A DNA stretch of 64,000 nucleotides from Pomacea canaliculata (Eukaryota; Mollusca; Gastropoda; Architaenioglossa; Ampullariidae), in assembly GCF_003073045.1 (NCBI RefSeq), contig NC_037590.1, positions 44,308,296-44,372,295 of the forward strand, given 5' to 3'. The notes under the pieces are model-generated. The model was not told the DNA's origin. It saw only the letters and a program-made list of their open reading frames with translations, and made no database searches. The position numbers and the translations under genes are program-made. Shown piece after piece: positions 13,018 through 25,454 of the stretch (the first letter of the stretch is position 1; the number at the start of each line of letters is the position of its first letter).

Positions 13018-15131
13018 CTAGAGGACCACCAGAAACATGTTCAACCTGAAGACGGCCGCCTTCCCCAAGTTGTTGGTCCAGAAAGCCTCGTTAGGCACGC
13101 CCAGCCTTACCCCGGTGGTTGGCTGAGGTAGCGGACCCATGGGGTTGCACGTGGAGCAGTTGCGGCCACGAACCAGAAGCCGGCGGCGTGCTGCAGGGCG
13201 CAGTTGACGCTGGCGTCGCCGTCGTTGTCGTTGTCGTGGGCGCTGAAGGGGGCGCCGAGCAGCGGCGTGAAGCAGTCGCCCAGCAGGTAGGTGCTGACGT
13301 TGCGGTTGAAGTAAAGCCGGTAGCCGCTGGCGGCGTCGGAGATGTTGAACTCCTGGTACTGCTGGAAGACGGTGCTCTTGTTCTGCAGGGTGGCCGTGAC
13401 CCGCAGCTCGTACGTCTTGCTGTTCGTCAGCTGGTAAATCTGCGGCAAGTGTCACATGTTTGTTATTTATTTATTTTGGTTCTGACTCACCATGGCGTTT
13501 GAATGACTTCTTTAAGCCACTTACCTTCTCCAGCCCCAGCCAATGGTCGGCGGACAGGTCTCCGAACCCCAGCTTGTAATCACGTTGAAACTCCGGTTGA
13601 AGTTCAGCAGTGCATCAGAATTGTGGTCCATGATGTAGGTACGCACATTGCTTTTCATTTTGCAGTTCACACGGAACGGCTGTTGTGCCAGCAGCGGGTA
13701 CACCTCCACCACCATGGTATCGTTGTACAAACCTCTGTTGTAGGCATCCGTGCAGTCTGCAGAGAAAGCTTACACTGCATGGCAGTTATCAGTATAGTTA
13801 ACATATGGTTATTTTTGTTGTTTGGTTTTTTGTTGGTTTTTTTTTTGTTGGTTTTTTTTTGTTGTTTGTTTTTGTTTTTGTTTTTTGTTTGGGGGGGGAT
13901 GAAGAATTACTATCTTATAATATATTTAACTCAATTATTAAAAACACTTGGGTTACTTTCAACCCTTTTTTTTCGTCTTGTCACTGAATGGAATTTCAGA
14001 TGTCTTTTTTCTGGATCCGAACTCGAGTAAATTGTAAGAGGATGGCAACAAAGACCACTCACCTCCGATATATGGTGTGCAAGGTTTGTCCCTGTAACCA
14101 TCAATGCACACGCAGGTCCCGGTGGGTCCCAGAGTTTGAAACTCACCTGTGCAGACTGGACTCTGACGACAACAACATACCGACGAGTCATCTTAATGCT
14201 AAAACAAAGATTAAGTTTTTCTGGTAAGCATGAATGTTCTGATTTTGTCCGAGCTGGTCTGGTTAGTATGGGTGTTTTGATTTTGTTTATTTATTTTGTG
14301 AGATTAGATAATGTAGGTCTGGTTTTGTCTAGTCTGATCTGGCTGGCAAAGGGCAAGAATGGTAGGGCAAGATCCCAGTTGTCAACTACTTGACCCATGA
14401 AGGAGAGGTAAATTGCACGGTTCTAGTTGATTCTCAAATATATTGACTCAGGTCACGTGATCATTGAACGCCCAGCACCTGCGCAAGATAACAACCACAT
14501 CTTGTTCTCCTCCGCTTCGTGGCAGATATTCCCCAAGTTAATCAAGTTCTAGCCATCAATACGCACAATGTCTGTTACCTATTTGTAACATTATTTTGAA
14601 ATGAGTGAGTTTTAGCTTATTATAAGATGACATTTACAAAAATCTGAACAAAAAGTAGTGTTCTGTCTAGGCAAGCCAGACCAGACTAATGTTGTAGCAT
14701 AGTGCATTGTGTATGGCAGCGTACAGCACCAGGGCTGAACACCAAGTTTTTAAAAACATAAATTGTTGTATAAAGACATCAGTATCAAACTCACAGGTTC
14801 GAAATGTTTGCTGCCTGACGATGCTGCCTCCATGTTGGCGCAGTCCAGTCTGGCAGTCTGCAGGACCCAGGCGGCAGGAGGACCTCTGGGGGTCGTGCAC
14901 TGCCGACAGGCAGCTGACATTGCGGGCACAGAGCAACACACACTGCAGGGCACTGTGAACCACCCCAGTGAAGTAGCTGTGAACTGGACTCAGCACCCGG
15001 CCTGGACACCGTGACGAAGTGACGAAATGTTTGCCCCTCTGGTCGACGACCCCGCTGGACACAGCCCCTTGCACTCGTGTTGAGGTCAGCGCCGACAACA
15101 GGACCATAGCCACCAACACAAAATACACCAT
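13018..15131 (-). pseudogene. PAN/apple-fibrinogen-domain gene A, frame broken in three exons
   Basis: Paralog of the two genes that follow. Exons in transcript order: 14795-15131, 14063-14162, 13525-13756, 13018-13439. Exon 1 gives a signal peptide (MVYFVLVAMVLLSALTS) and a PAN/apple-like domain (CPGRVLSPVHSY, CANMEAAS); exon 2 a half-EGF (C-x12-C-x-C-x8-C, GYRDKPC); exons 3-4 a fibrinogen C-terminal domain (HWLGLEK, the Ca2+-site-like HDNDNDGD, CSTCNPMG, EAFWT). Splice sites are intact. By phase against the paralogs, exon 1 is one base long near 14870, exon 3 one base short near 13590 and exon 4 one base short near 13170. It is either a young pseudogene or carries consensus errors: the exon 4 change lies in a G run (GTGGGC to GTGGC) and the other two are near short runs. 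Confidence 0.8.
13800..13905. repeat. T/G-rich low-complexity tract in gene A intron
   Basis: Runs of GTTGGTTTTTT and GTTTTTGTTTTTG ending in a G homopolymer. No coding value; the open frames across it are artefacts of composition. Confidence 0.9.
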
Positions 15132-17080
15132 TTTTTTCTCTATGTTGTCCTGGTTTTTTAGAAAATGTTTAATTTGTTTTCTTCTAAGACAAAATCACTT
15201 CAGAACATCTCCAGTTCTGAAGCATCAATGTTGCTGCTGCTGCCTCCAGTACTCGCAGCGCCTTGGCGAGTGTCTTCAGCAAAACGCAGTCTGCATCCCG
15301 CTCATGGTGAGTGATCCAGTCTGCATGGCAACAGCAGAAATAAACAGCAAAAAGCAAAAAGCAGCCTCTTTCAAACGTAAATGATTATTGTGGTCTGTAG
15401 TCTGGGGTTGGGGACATTGCCAGCACTTTCTAAGGCTTTGCATCGTTTTACACATCGATTGGACTTTTCGTTTGTTTGCCCGTGGAACTGACGGGAATAT
15501 TTTTACCTGCGCTGTGTGGTGCCCACCCCACTAACTTTGATTGTCTCTAGTCATTTTCTTCGCGAATCAGAAGGGGTGTGAATGAGATCCCAGCTTTTAA
15601 AGAAAAGGCTAGGGTCAAAATGGTAATATGAGCAAACATGTGCAATATTGACACGTGCAGATCATTGCTTTCTTTTATGCAGAGCATTTTCTTTGAAGAT
15701 GCACGCACCAAGCATGCGAGAACACAAATTTTTACAGACTTTGTATTCGATTATAATAGTGCTTCATTTGATGATTTCGCCAAGAGATGACAACAGGAAA
15801 CATGCCAATTAAAAAACCTTATTCTGACTCTGTAAGGATGGGGAGTCCAACTTATTGGCTTGTGTTTCCGTGTTGAGTAAATGCAAATAAAAGAAGAATT
15901 GATTGCAGTAGTATTACTTCCCTGCCTTCTTGATATAAAATGCAGCGAGGGTATGAATCCAATATTTCATTTTCTCAAGAACGACTTTTTAAGTTGCTGT
16001 CAGCATCCGCCAGCAATTTTTTATTTTGGTGTTGCTGTGCTACAGACTATTTCTCATACAGGATGCTCTTTAAAACAAACAAACAAACAAAAAAAAAATA
16101 ATAACAATTTCTGGACAGTCAGTCTCTCTCTCTTTCTCTCTCTTTCTTTCACACACAAACGTAAATCGTTGAAAGAGAAGGACAAGTAATTTATTGTTTA
16201 TTAAAACCACTTATGATCATGGTTCAATCAAAGCTTGTATTTTCGTCAAGCTGTTCAGCTTTTCCGGTTGTTCTCATGACAATGTAATTCACTAAACAAG
16301 CAATTTTCAATTTAAGCGTTAGACAGCAACTGAGGTGGAATGCTATCAAAACACTTTCATGATTTTCTTTACAGATCATGTCCAAGGACTTCAGTGCCAG
16401 TGTCAAGTTCTCTCTTTCTCTCTTTCTCTCTTTCTCTCTTTCTCTCTTTCTCTCTTTCTCTCTTTCTCTCTTTCTCTCTTTCTCTCTTTCTCTCACTCGC
16501 GCTTTCTTTCGTCCAAGCAAATGATCGCTGAAGATGGTTCCCCAAGCAGCCATAAGATGTGGAAGGACAATCAAAGCTCATGAATTTCAAGTTATGATCT
16601 TCGTTAATTACTGCCTGCCTCACTAAATTTGTAAAGGTTTCTTAGTTGACCCTCCCTACCGGTGGAACACCAATAAAATGTAAACATTCACTGAAAGAAT
16701 GGGTCTTGACGCTTGGTTGAAGCTGAAAGTATTTGGTTTCTAATTAATTCCAGGTTGGCGTGACTACCCCGCTGCTCTGGAGCTGACTAGTCTCAACACA
16801 GGTTTTCGTAGAATGCTTTTCCTTAGAGTGGTCTTGTCGTTACTTCTTGCTTTTGTGTTCTTTGAATCGACTTTGACTTAGCTTGCATCTCGAGACTACT
16901 AATGACAGCCTCGCGCTCAGGTTTCAGGGGCTGGGAAACGGGTGGGTAAAAGGATGGGTGGTCTACATCGTTCTCACCATGACCACCAGACAGGTTATAA
17001 CCTTTCAGCCGTCTCACACGGTCAGAGGTATGAAGAAACGGTCGCTGGGAGGTCTCACCTGTCGGAGACCCTGTGTAGTG
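15132..17080. other. Divergent intergenic region between genes A and B
   Basis: The two genes start on opposite strands 1.95 kb apart, so upstream control of both must lie here or nearby. It holds the 8-bp-unit microsatellite at 16405 and no supported gene. Confidence 0.6.
16405..16497. repeat. Microsatellite, unit TTTCTCTC
   Basis: About eleven near-perfect copies of an 8-bp unit. It creates long spurious open frames (Arg-Glu-Lys-rich on one strand, Ser-Leu-Phe-rich on the other). Confidence 0.97.
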
Positions 17081-18243
17081 ATGCCGCTCATGAGCCGCAC
17101 TATGTTTCGGTCACTTCATCTCTACCTGCAAGTCTGTCTCATGCTGCTGGGACTGGAACCCCAGAAGCACACGGCCACGGCCGAGAAGCGTCTGGCTCGG
17201 GTGAACTACTGCGGTGGTCGGGTGCTGGGTGCTCACCATCGATACCGATCTGCGCCTGCCCGGAGCGTTCTGGAGTGCGCCACCTTTTGCGGGGCTGACC
17301 CCGGGTGCCAGGCCGTGGTCTTCGATGCCAGTGCCGCCTGGTGTCACCTGGGCAACGTCATTGCCAACAGCGATTGCTCCAACATGGAGCTGGCTACCAG
17401 CGGAATGACGCATTACCAGACTGTGAGTTTTGTGAGTTAACTTGATGGGTTTAATGCCAACCTACCCTAAATAAAATGCTTCTTATATATAATTGCTGAT
17501 AGCATAATTTTTATTGCCATTGAAATTGTATTTGTTTTTGTAAGCCCTTTTTAATTTTTAAATGAGTCATTGCAATGTGTGTAAACGAAGACGATAATTT
17601 ATGTAGCCGCCTTAAGGATGTACGGGATGTGGAGATTGTCAGGGGTGAGGTTGGGATGGATGTGAGAGGGCTCATGTCCCTAACGGTTAACAGGCTACTC
17701 AGCACTAACATCAATATGCCATCGGTTAGTGACTGTGAACACGAACGCAGCCAGTCCCTTGTGATTCTGAACATGAACGCATCAGTCTCTGTGACTGTGA
17801 ACGCAAAGACGATTCGCCCCTTGTGACTGTGAACACGAACACGTCCACTCCCTGGTGACTGTCAAAGTGAAGAAAATAACAATGAGGATATAGGTGTATG
17901 CTCTGGGAGGCACAAGCAGAAATCTGATTCCTGAAACGACTTGCAAATCTCTAAACCAGAGGCGGACAGGGGCTGATGAAAGCCTGCATGTAACAGTCAC
18001 AACCGGCAGAGACAAAGATCCGAGTCTTATGTCAAATGACGGCCTCTTCACTCACCTGTACCTGTCTGTCTCTGCAGGTAGATCCCCAGCTGAGCAACCA
18101 CAGGTGTGCGGAGCGAACCAGGTGTTACAGGGAGCAACGTGTGAATGTGCCCCTGGCTACCGTGGGAATCCGTGCACCGCCTATATTGGGGGTAAGTTCA
18201 GCGCCGACTATACGACAGCCATGACGACGACGACGACACGATG

Positions 18244-18315
<72 letters not shown>

Positions 18316-19398
18316 TTCAAACAGACTGCGAAGACCTGAGGACGACAGGGGTGACAGCCGACGGAGTTTACTCCATCTTCCCGCTGCAGGCTTGGGAGTC
18401 TTTCCCCGTCTACTGCAGCTTCAAGAGCAAGGCCCGCACCTGGATCATGGAGCGGTACAGCCCCAACTTCAGCTTCAACCTCACCTGGGCAGCCTACCGA
18501 GACGGGTTCGGTTCTCTAGCCGGCGACTACTGGCTGGGCCTTCAAAAAGTAAATGTCCAGCATCAAGGGATGAGAACGGGAGAGACTGGGGATGATAAGG
18601 GCTATGAAGACAGTGAGGATGAGAACGAGCGAGAGAGTTGATGAAGAAGGAAATGAGGCTCAGGAGGTGTACAGTATTAATATCTTAGTGATGGTTTGAG
18701 GTTTTATTTCAGTTATTTAAACGTAATAAATTATCTTTTGATTTTTCAATACACCTGTTTTGTTATCGCACATGCAACAGACAAGTTGTGTGTTTTGTGA
18801 GTTCTTTGTTTTTACATAAAAGAAAACAAATGTCATCTACGCAAAATTGATAACGATGTTTTCTTTTCTTCTGTTTTTTTTTTAACCCCCTTTATCTACC
18901 TCACCGACAGTTACACAAACTAAATTATGGCTTTCTCATGGTTGCCTATCCTGTAACATTTCATCCTCATCTTTATTATTATTCCAGATCCACTTGCTAA
19001 CTACCAGCAAAGCTTACTCATTACGGGTGGGGGTCAAACTCAAGAACAGCACCACCCTCTATCAAACCTACAACAATTTTGCGGTGGCGGACGAAAGCAA
19101 CTACTTCCGCCTATCTGTCGGCCCCTTCTCGTCGACCGACGACCTCGGCAACTGCCTGCAACCTCTCAACGGTTCTTCCTTCAGCACTCACGACAGCGAC
19201 CACGACGGCGAAGACGCCATCAACTGCGCGGCGCAGCGCTCGGGTGGATGGTGGTTCCGCAGCATCACATGCAGCACGTGCAACCCCACAGGGCTGCTGG
19301 GGCAGCAAGGGCTGGGTGGCGACAACGAGGCGTTCTGGACAAGCGACAAGGGACGCCTGACGCCCCTAAAGATCTCGTTTTATTTGCAGACCATGTGA
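17081..19398 (+). CDS. Secreted PAN/apple-fibrinogen-domain protein, gene B
   Basis: About 357 residues from exons 17081-17422, 18095-18191, 18325-18548 and 18988-19398; all phases fit. Exon 1: signal peptide (hydrophobic LHLYLQVCLMLLGL; start could be M1 or the in-frame ATG at 17102), then a PAN/apple-like domain (CGGRVLGAHHRYRS, CATFCGADPGCQAVVFD, CSNMELATSG). Exon 2: half-EGF (C-x10-C-x-C-x8-C, GYRGNPC). Exons 3-4: fibrinogen C-terminal domain (DYWLGLQK, HDSDHDGED as probable Ca2+ site, GGWWF, CSTCNPTG, EAFWT). Fibrinogen-domain secreted proteins act as lectins or immune recognition molecules in invertebrates; ligand and role here are unknown. Exon 2 could instead start at 18104, also in frame. 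AATAAA at 19619. Coding DNA is visibly more GC-rich than its flanks. Confidence 0.88.
17725..17870. repeat. Short minisatellite in gene B intron 1
   Basis: About five degenerate units of 27-36 bp built on GTGACTGTGAACACGAACGC. Confidence 0.75.
18243..18316. repeat. Compound (TTG)n(TTA)n microsatellite
   Basis: About ten TTG units followed by about fourteen TTA units, ending just before the acceptor of gene B exon 3 (18325). It sits where the polypyrimidine tract should be. Confidence 0.97.
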
Positions 19399-19618
19399 CC
19401 AGTGACCGTACAGAAAAAGTTCTCTTGGCAACACATGACGTCGCTCAAAGAGGTCAACTGTCAGGTCTCAGCGAGTCCTTTGAACCCTGACCCCCTAACC
19501 CTGACATTTTTTTAATGTCAATTAGATACTTATTCTAACTTATTATTATTAGTGGTGGTAGAACTTGACTTTCTCAAATTAAAAGATAACGAATTTTTTA
19601 CATACCATAATGCTCGAG

Positions 19619-19624
19619 AATAAA
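19619..19624 (+). terminator. Polyadenylation signal AATAAA of gene B
   Basis: Canonical hexamer 221 bp after the gene B stop codon. Confidence 0.65.
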
Positions 19625-20474
19625 ACACCTCCGTCAACACGAGAGCTCACATCGTCTGTTTTTCTTTTTAGTGTTGATAGTGAAACGTGAAGTTCATGCT
19701 AAAAACCTCATTTTAAAAGTAAATTTAGAAGAAATTTAAAGTTTATACTTCACTGTCTGTCTCCATTCGGGTAGGCGATGCCGATGTTACTTTTGTTACT
19801 TCATGCTTCTCATTGGTGTGAACAATGTACAAAGTCTTCGTCCGACCATTCATCCGCATCTCTCTCTCGTTGCTATGCTATCTCTCGGTGTCTCAATCTC
19901 TCCACGTCTCTCTCTCTCTCGCTTTCTTTCTATTCTCTTTTTCTCCTCCCAAATACTGATCCATAAGTAAAACGTGGTGTTCCAGAAGGGTTAGTCCTCT
20001 TTTATTCTGTTTTTTCATTAATGATCTTCAAGTATCCCAGCCGGTGACATAACAATTCATGTACATCACAGACTGAGCCACTTGCGTCTCTGCTACAACA
20101 GGATGCTGATGAGCTTTAGTCTTGGACAGGATTGAACAATATGGCATCAATCCTTAGAAAACAGAATTCGCGCGTAACACCACGGCAGAAAAGACAAAAC
20201 CTACCTGACCCATTACAAAAAAAAAAAAAAAAAAAAAACAACCACAGATAATCTAAATACTCAACCAATAAAAGACGACACGGACTTCTAGATGTGACTA
20301 TTGATAACAATATGTGATGGTCTCCTTTCGAGAATCAAACACTTCTTCACTTTTCTATTTATAGTTTATTTTATCACCCTCGTAAGAAAGAAAGATTTGT
20401 CATTTGTCCTCTCTCTCCCCGTCCACTGGATACTAAAGCGCGGCAACAGGGACTGGAAATGCAGATTTCTTCCA

Positions 20475-23400
20475 CTACAGCGGCACAAGGTATCCATACA
20501 GCGTGAAGGGCACCATGTCCCCCATCTTGTCGGTCCAGAAGGCCTCCGCCTCAACCCCCAGTCGCGTGTCATTCATGAACGGCCCGAGCGGATTGCACGA
20601 GGAGCAGTTGGCGCCCAGGAACCACCAGCCGGCGCCGTGTCGCTGTGCGCAGTTGGTGGTGTCATCGCCATCACTGTCGTTGTCGTAGGTGCTGAAGGAA
20701 GCCCCCATCAGCGGTGTCAGGCAGTCGCCCAGCTCCCTGTCCATGTCGTCGGTGATGCCCAGTATGAAGCTGTAGCCGGCGGACTGGTCGCGAACGACGA
20801 AGTCCTTGTAGAAGTGATAGTACACCGACCCGTTCTCCAGTCTCACCCGAAAGCGCAGTTCGTACGCTCGGCTGGAGGTCAGCAGGTACAGCTTGTCCAG
20901 CCCCAGCCAGTGGTCGGCCGCCAGGGAGCCGAAGCCGTCTCGATACTCCTCCCACGTGCGGTTGAAGTCCAACTGTCGCTCCTCGCGTCGAACCACAAAG
21001 GTGCGCACCTGAGAGTCCATCATGGAACAATGCACCTGGAACGGAGCTGGTGCCATGACGGGCTGGATGGTGTAGACTCCTGATTCTCGAAACCAGCCCT
21101 TGTTATACCCGTCCGTACAGTCTGCAGCAATGGTAAAATCAGAGCAATGGTGTATAAGTTTGTTTGTTTGTTTGCGTCTTAACCATTTATTTTAAATTTT
21201 TTTATTTCACTTGGAGGTCTACGGCAATACTAAAACAAAGTAATGAGGTTTGACTTAATTTTCCACCCAGATATTCTTCGTAATAACATTTACGAAATAA
21301 ATCAATTTAAATAGGATTGAGGTTTGTATTACGACATTCATGAGTCGGCAAAGAGGACATTGTAACAATGTCCACAGTCTTGTACTGTAATGACTGGGAG
21401 GGTGCCTTTACCTCGTGCTAGTGTTGGACAGTCGGCGAGGGTGAGACAATCACATCGCTCGTCAGTGCTGGACACACCGTAGTTGGTGCATGGCTTTATC
21501 TGAAACACCACAAGACATAGTCCATAGTGTATGGTCTGAAACACATCACATTTCTCCTTCAATCTCGATTTACTGTTCAGCAATATATCGCTTTTGTAAC
21601 TGATCACCAATTTTCGGGCATTGGGCTCCCCCATAGAGCCATCTTGTTTCGCAGAAAGAATCTTGTTAAGGTTAATATTTTTACATCGCAATTGATTTTT
21701 ATGGCAGCTTTGCTATTATTTTTATTTTTTGTTTATACATTGTTCATTTTGTGGATTATATTTTTGAAACAATGTTTCTCCCAATTTAAACAAGGTTTTA
21801 TGATGTAGCGTGTGACACCTTCATCGGGGTCTAGAAAACGTCTGGAACCACCGTGACACGCAAATCAAACTTAATCAACAATACAAAATGAAAGTGTTCC
21901 TTTTGTTTATCAATCGCGTCCGTTGTAGCATTCAATGACGTCTTCCTTGTAAATAACAATATACATGTCCAGAAAAAAACTGGAGAATGTACCTTCGTGA
22001 TTCGTTTACCCAATCATGCGCACTTCAAGGGAGAGTTTTTTTTTTTTAATGTTTCTTTTGTCGATCGACGACAAGGAGATAAAATGAATGTTCAAACTAG
22101 AAAGTGCCAGTACATTCTTCGGTATTATTAATTCGTCTTTATGAAACTAGAACACGCAAATGAAAAAAGGGAGATATGGCATGAGATAAAAGATTGTTCA
22201 TATTCGTGTTCAGCACACCGAGATACTGCACATTAGAACTTGTTAAAGTCAGTAATAATTTCAGTGTTGACCAGTGCAATCATTGTTTACATTTTTGTGA
22301 GTGTTGTGTCCATTTTGTACAAATAGATTTCCTTCTTGTTTAAGGAAGAACAAGATTAGACAAATTTATTTCAGTTTCTTTTTCTTGGAGTAAACTTTTA
22401 GACCAAGGGTTTGTTTTATGGACTGACTATCTAGAATTCTTGCCTGCTGGTGGGTACACTGCAGTCAGCGAGGTATGTCCTCCGTGTTGCGCTGCATGTA
22501 GATAAAATAATCAGGTGTGCCGCATCACTTTAGTTTGGTTCTCAGTCTTTGTGGCCTTTTGCTCGCAAAGAACTTGTGCAACCCCTGGCCAGTCTGCTCG
22601 TGTGTTCTTGTGTGCTCGCTGCAAACAGCTCTTCTGATGCTGGAGCTGGTGAAACGGGAAAGCTTGTATGTCCAGTCAGCGTTTGATTAATTTGTTTCCT
22701 CCCACGTGCCCGCCATATTTACACAGCTGTGCAGCTGGATGGCGGGTGCTTGCGATGTGCGGGTCTCCGTGTTCAGCGGTATTTACAGCTGGTTCTCGCG
22801 AAATGCATTTAAAGATCCACCCGAGAACAATTAGCTTTTCAGATGCCTATTCTCACTTCGTTGTAAAGACTATCCCACCCACATTAAAGTACAGGTATGT
22901 ACAACATGGGGTAAATGCTGTGCACGGATCTGCCAACATCGTTCTCACTGACTGATGCTGAGCCAGAATTATGTGTACCACTACATGAGTTGTTTATTAA
23001 ATTTTTGCTAAACCCACGCTATGGAATCCATTGGTCGGCTGCATGTTCGCTATCAACAATCAAGATGACACTACAAACTTACTTGTCTATTTTTCCCTTA
23101 AAATAAAATAACAGTGAAGATTGAATAAATGAATCCTTCCTAATAATTTTCAGTTGATAAATATACCTCTGGTATTTATGGAAAAAATGAGTATAATTTG
23201 CCATAAAATTTATGCATCATGTTTGTTCAAGTAAACCACATACTTTTATCTAAACATAACACAAATAAATTATGAAAAATAAATTCACGCTGATTTATAC
23301 TCACCAGTTCTAAGTGGACTTCTTCTTCTGAGGCTGGCTCCATATTGGAGCAGTTCTGATGAGCCTTGACTGCTCCGAGGCAGCACTGGAGAGTACTGGT

Positions 23401-23604
23401 GTCAAATACAACGGAAAGACACCTAGAGTCAAGTCCACAGAAGTTGACACACTCCACAATACCTCGGGCTCTGATTGTCTGATACCTGTCAACTGCTGCC
23501 AAAGCCATCCCTCTACAATCGCTGGATTTTTGGAAGCGAAAGTTCTGGATGGCCGACTGAGTGGCTCTGATTTGGAGCAAGACTAGCATGATGCAGAAGA
23601 ACAT
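20475..23604 (-). CDS. Secreted PAN/apple-fibrinogen-domain protein, gene C
   Basis: About 344 residues from exons 23305-23604, 21412-21499 and 20475-21121; phases fit. Start ATG at 23604 gives signal peptide MFFCIMLVLLQIRATQS; the open frame extends ten codons upstream but has no ATG there. A PAN/apple-like domain follows (SSDCRGMALAAVDRY, CVNFCGLDSRCLSVVFD, CSNMEPAS). The linker has C-x11-C-x-C-x5-C instead of the GYRxxPC half-EGF of genes A and B. The fibrinogen domain (DCTDGYNKG, HWLGLDK, the Ca2+-site-like YDNDSDGDD, GAGWWF, CSSCNPLG, EAFWT) lies in one exon, without the intron that A and B have after the WLGLxK motif. Tail-to-tail with gene B; probably an extracellular lectin-like protein. 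Confidence 0.88.
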
Positions 23605-25450
23605 ACTGGGTTTTGCCTGAAAGTCGTCGGACACCTTGCAATCTAGTCTTTACTCAACCTACAGCACTGAGTTTCTGACGCATGTGACGAACAGCCAGAG
23701 CAGGAACTGGTTTTCACATCGTCTGGGACGATTCCTTCATGCTAGATTCTGACAAGCAGACTAAAAGCAGTCGGCTGTTCAGACATCATCGGGCTCTTCC
23801 GCAACTCTTCTAACTTTAAAATGCTTTTCCCCTGTTGTCTGCAAAAACTGTAAGTCCTGTTGGGGGACGTGGAGATGGAGGGGAAGAAAAGGGAAAAGAA
23901 GGACGTTTCTCCTCAATCAGTTCGATCAATCAAATAAAGAGTTGTAGGAATTGCAGTAGGTGGAGGTGGATTTGACCGGCTTTACTCCATTATAGCTGGA
24001 CCCGCCGGCTACGCTTGGATACACAACCAACGGTCGTCTTGCTGATTGGTCGATCACTTCTGACGTCGTCCTCACCCACCACAGATGGGACGTCCATTGA
24101 AGACTTCGTAATGAGCTGATTCACAGACCACAAACAAACAATGGACCTTCATAACCTGACACACTGACATATTTTAATATCATTCACGCAATATTATCGA
24201 ATTATGTAAAATAAAATATAATCACTTGTTGTCGAATGGAATTCGTGTTTAAAAAAAACCCTTGCCAAACAGGGATAAATTCGAATACATATATATGTTT
24301 ACTCCAGTTTAAAAAAAAAAATTCTTAAGGATAAGGCAGTGAATAAACAAAGTGGCGAACTCGAAGTGAATAGCTTTTCGACCAAAAAGCTTGAAGGCTA
24401 CTGCACAGGGCATCAGCTTGTTGATGACTCTACCCTTTTGTGTCTTGCATCAATGTGCACGTTCTCAATTAAAATACTTAATTTTTTTAAACCTAGTTGT
24501 TTGCTCTGTTCACTTTGTCATGCTGCAAAATGCTGCATTCAGCAAACATGTGCAGTCTGTGAAACAGCAGTCATTTCATAATTCAGTTTGCCGCCGCTTC
24601 TTTCCTGGACAGACTCAGGTAAAAATGCTGACACCGTGCACTTATCTTTCTCGCGGCTTCTTTCCCGTCATTTCATGTATTATCTTCTTTCTCGTCAAAA
24701 TGAAACGATGCCACGTGACAGAAACCCTTCTAAAGGTCTCGTCAATGCAACCTAATTATTTTGTCGTGGCGTCAGCACTGCTGGACCGTATGTCAACGTT
24801 GTCATCAACACACCTTACGATGATGATTAATTAATCACGAATCATTGCTTCGTAAGTGGCATTTCTTCACAGTTGTTTTATTATTTCATAATGTGCTTTT
24901 TCGTTTGAGTTTTTTTTCCCTTTTCTTTTCATTTAACCACGAGTGCTACATGCCTTGCATCGGGAAGTTTTATGTGTGTGTGGCTCGAAAGTATTTTTTA
25001 ATATCATGTACGTGATGCATTTGCAATATTTTAGCTATAATCTATAACTCATAGCTCTCCATAGCTTTATCCGCACGTTAAAGTCGGCTCATTAATTGCC
25101 CTCCTGCTTAAGTGAATGCACGTGTGGAGGTTTTATTTTCTAGTCCGGACCTCGCCGCATAATGTGTTTAGAATGTTAAGTAATAGTGCACAGGGGCGAG
25201 CAACCGAATAATTCCATTCCTTTGACCACGTACTCCTTTTCGAGGGGCAAACAGCAGTTCGTGTAGAAAAATATCGTCATCTCATGCGGACAAAAGATTA
25301 TTTAATAGCATGACTGAAGTAATTTGCAAGCCATGTTCATAGGCTGCAGACAGCTGGAATTTCAGGTTCGGCGGGTCAGTAAGCATGCAGCCAAACTCTT
25401 TGGGTATTTTCTATAAACTGTACGCAAAGTATGGTCAGCCAAGTTCCTTG
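23605..25450. other. Upstream region of gene C, no supported gene
   Basis: On the minus strand there are in order a CRE-like TGACGTCG (24061), a CCAAT box (near 24045) and a TATA-like CTATAATGG (near 23990), about 390 bp before the gene C start codon: a plausible but unproven promoter. The open frame at 24391-24834 has no recognisable domain. Confidence 0.3.
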
Positions 25451-25454
25451 TAGC

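Noticed and set aside
13119-13502. Plus-strand open frame of 127 codons with Val/Ala runs
   Set aside because: Antisense to the gene A fibrinogen exon.
16224-16623. Several open frames rich in Arg-Glu-Lys or Ser-Leu-Phe
   Set aside because: All translate the TTTCTCTC microsatellite.
20301-21083. 260-codon open frame on the plus strand
   Set aside because: It is antisense to the fibrinogen exon of gene C; its length comes from that exon's GC-rich third positions, and the protein has no recognisable domain.
24391-24834. 147-codon plus-strand open frame
   Set aside because: No domain, no signal or splice context, and it does not begin with ATG; chance frame.
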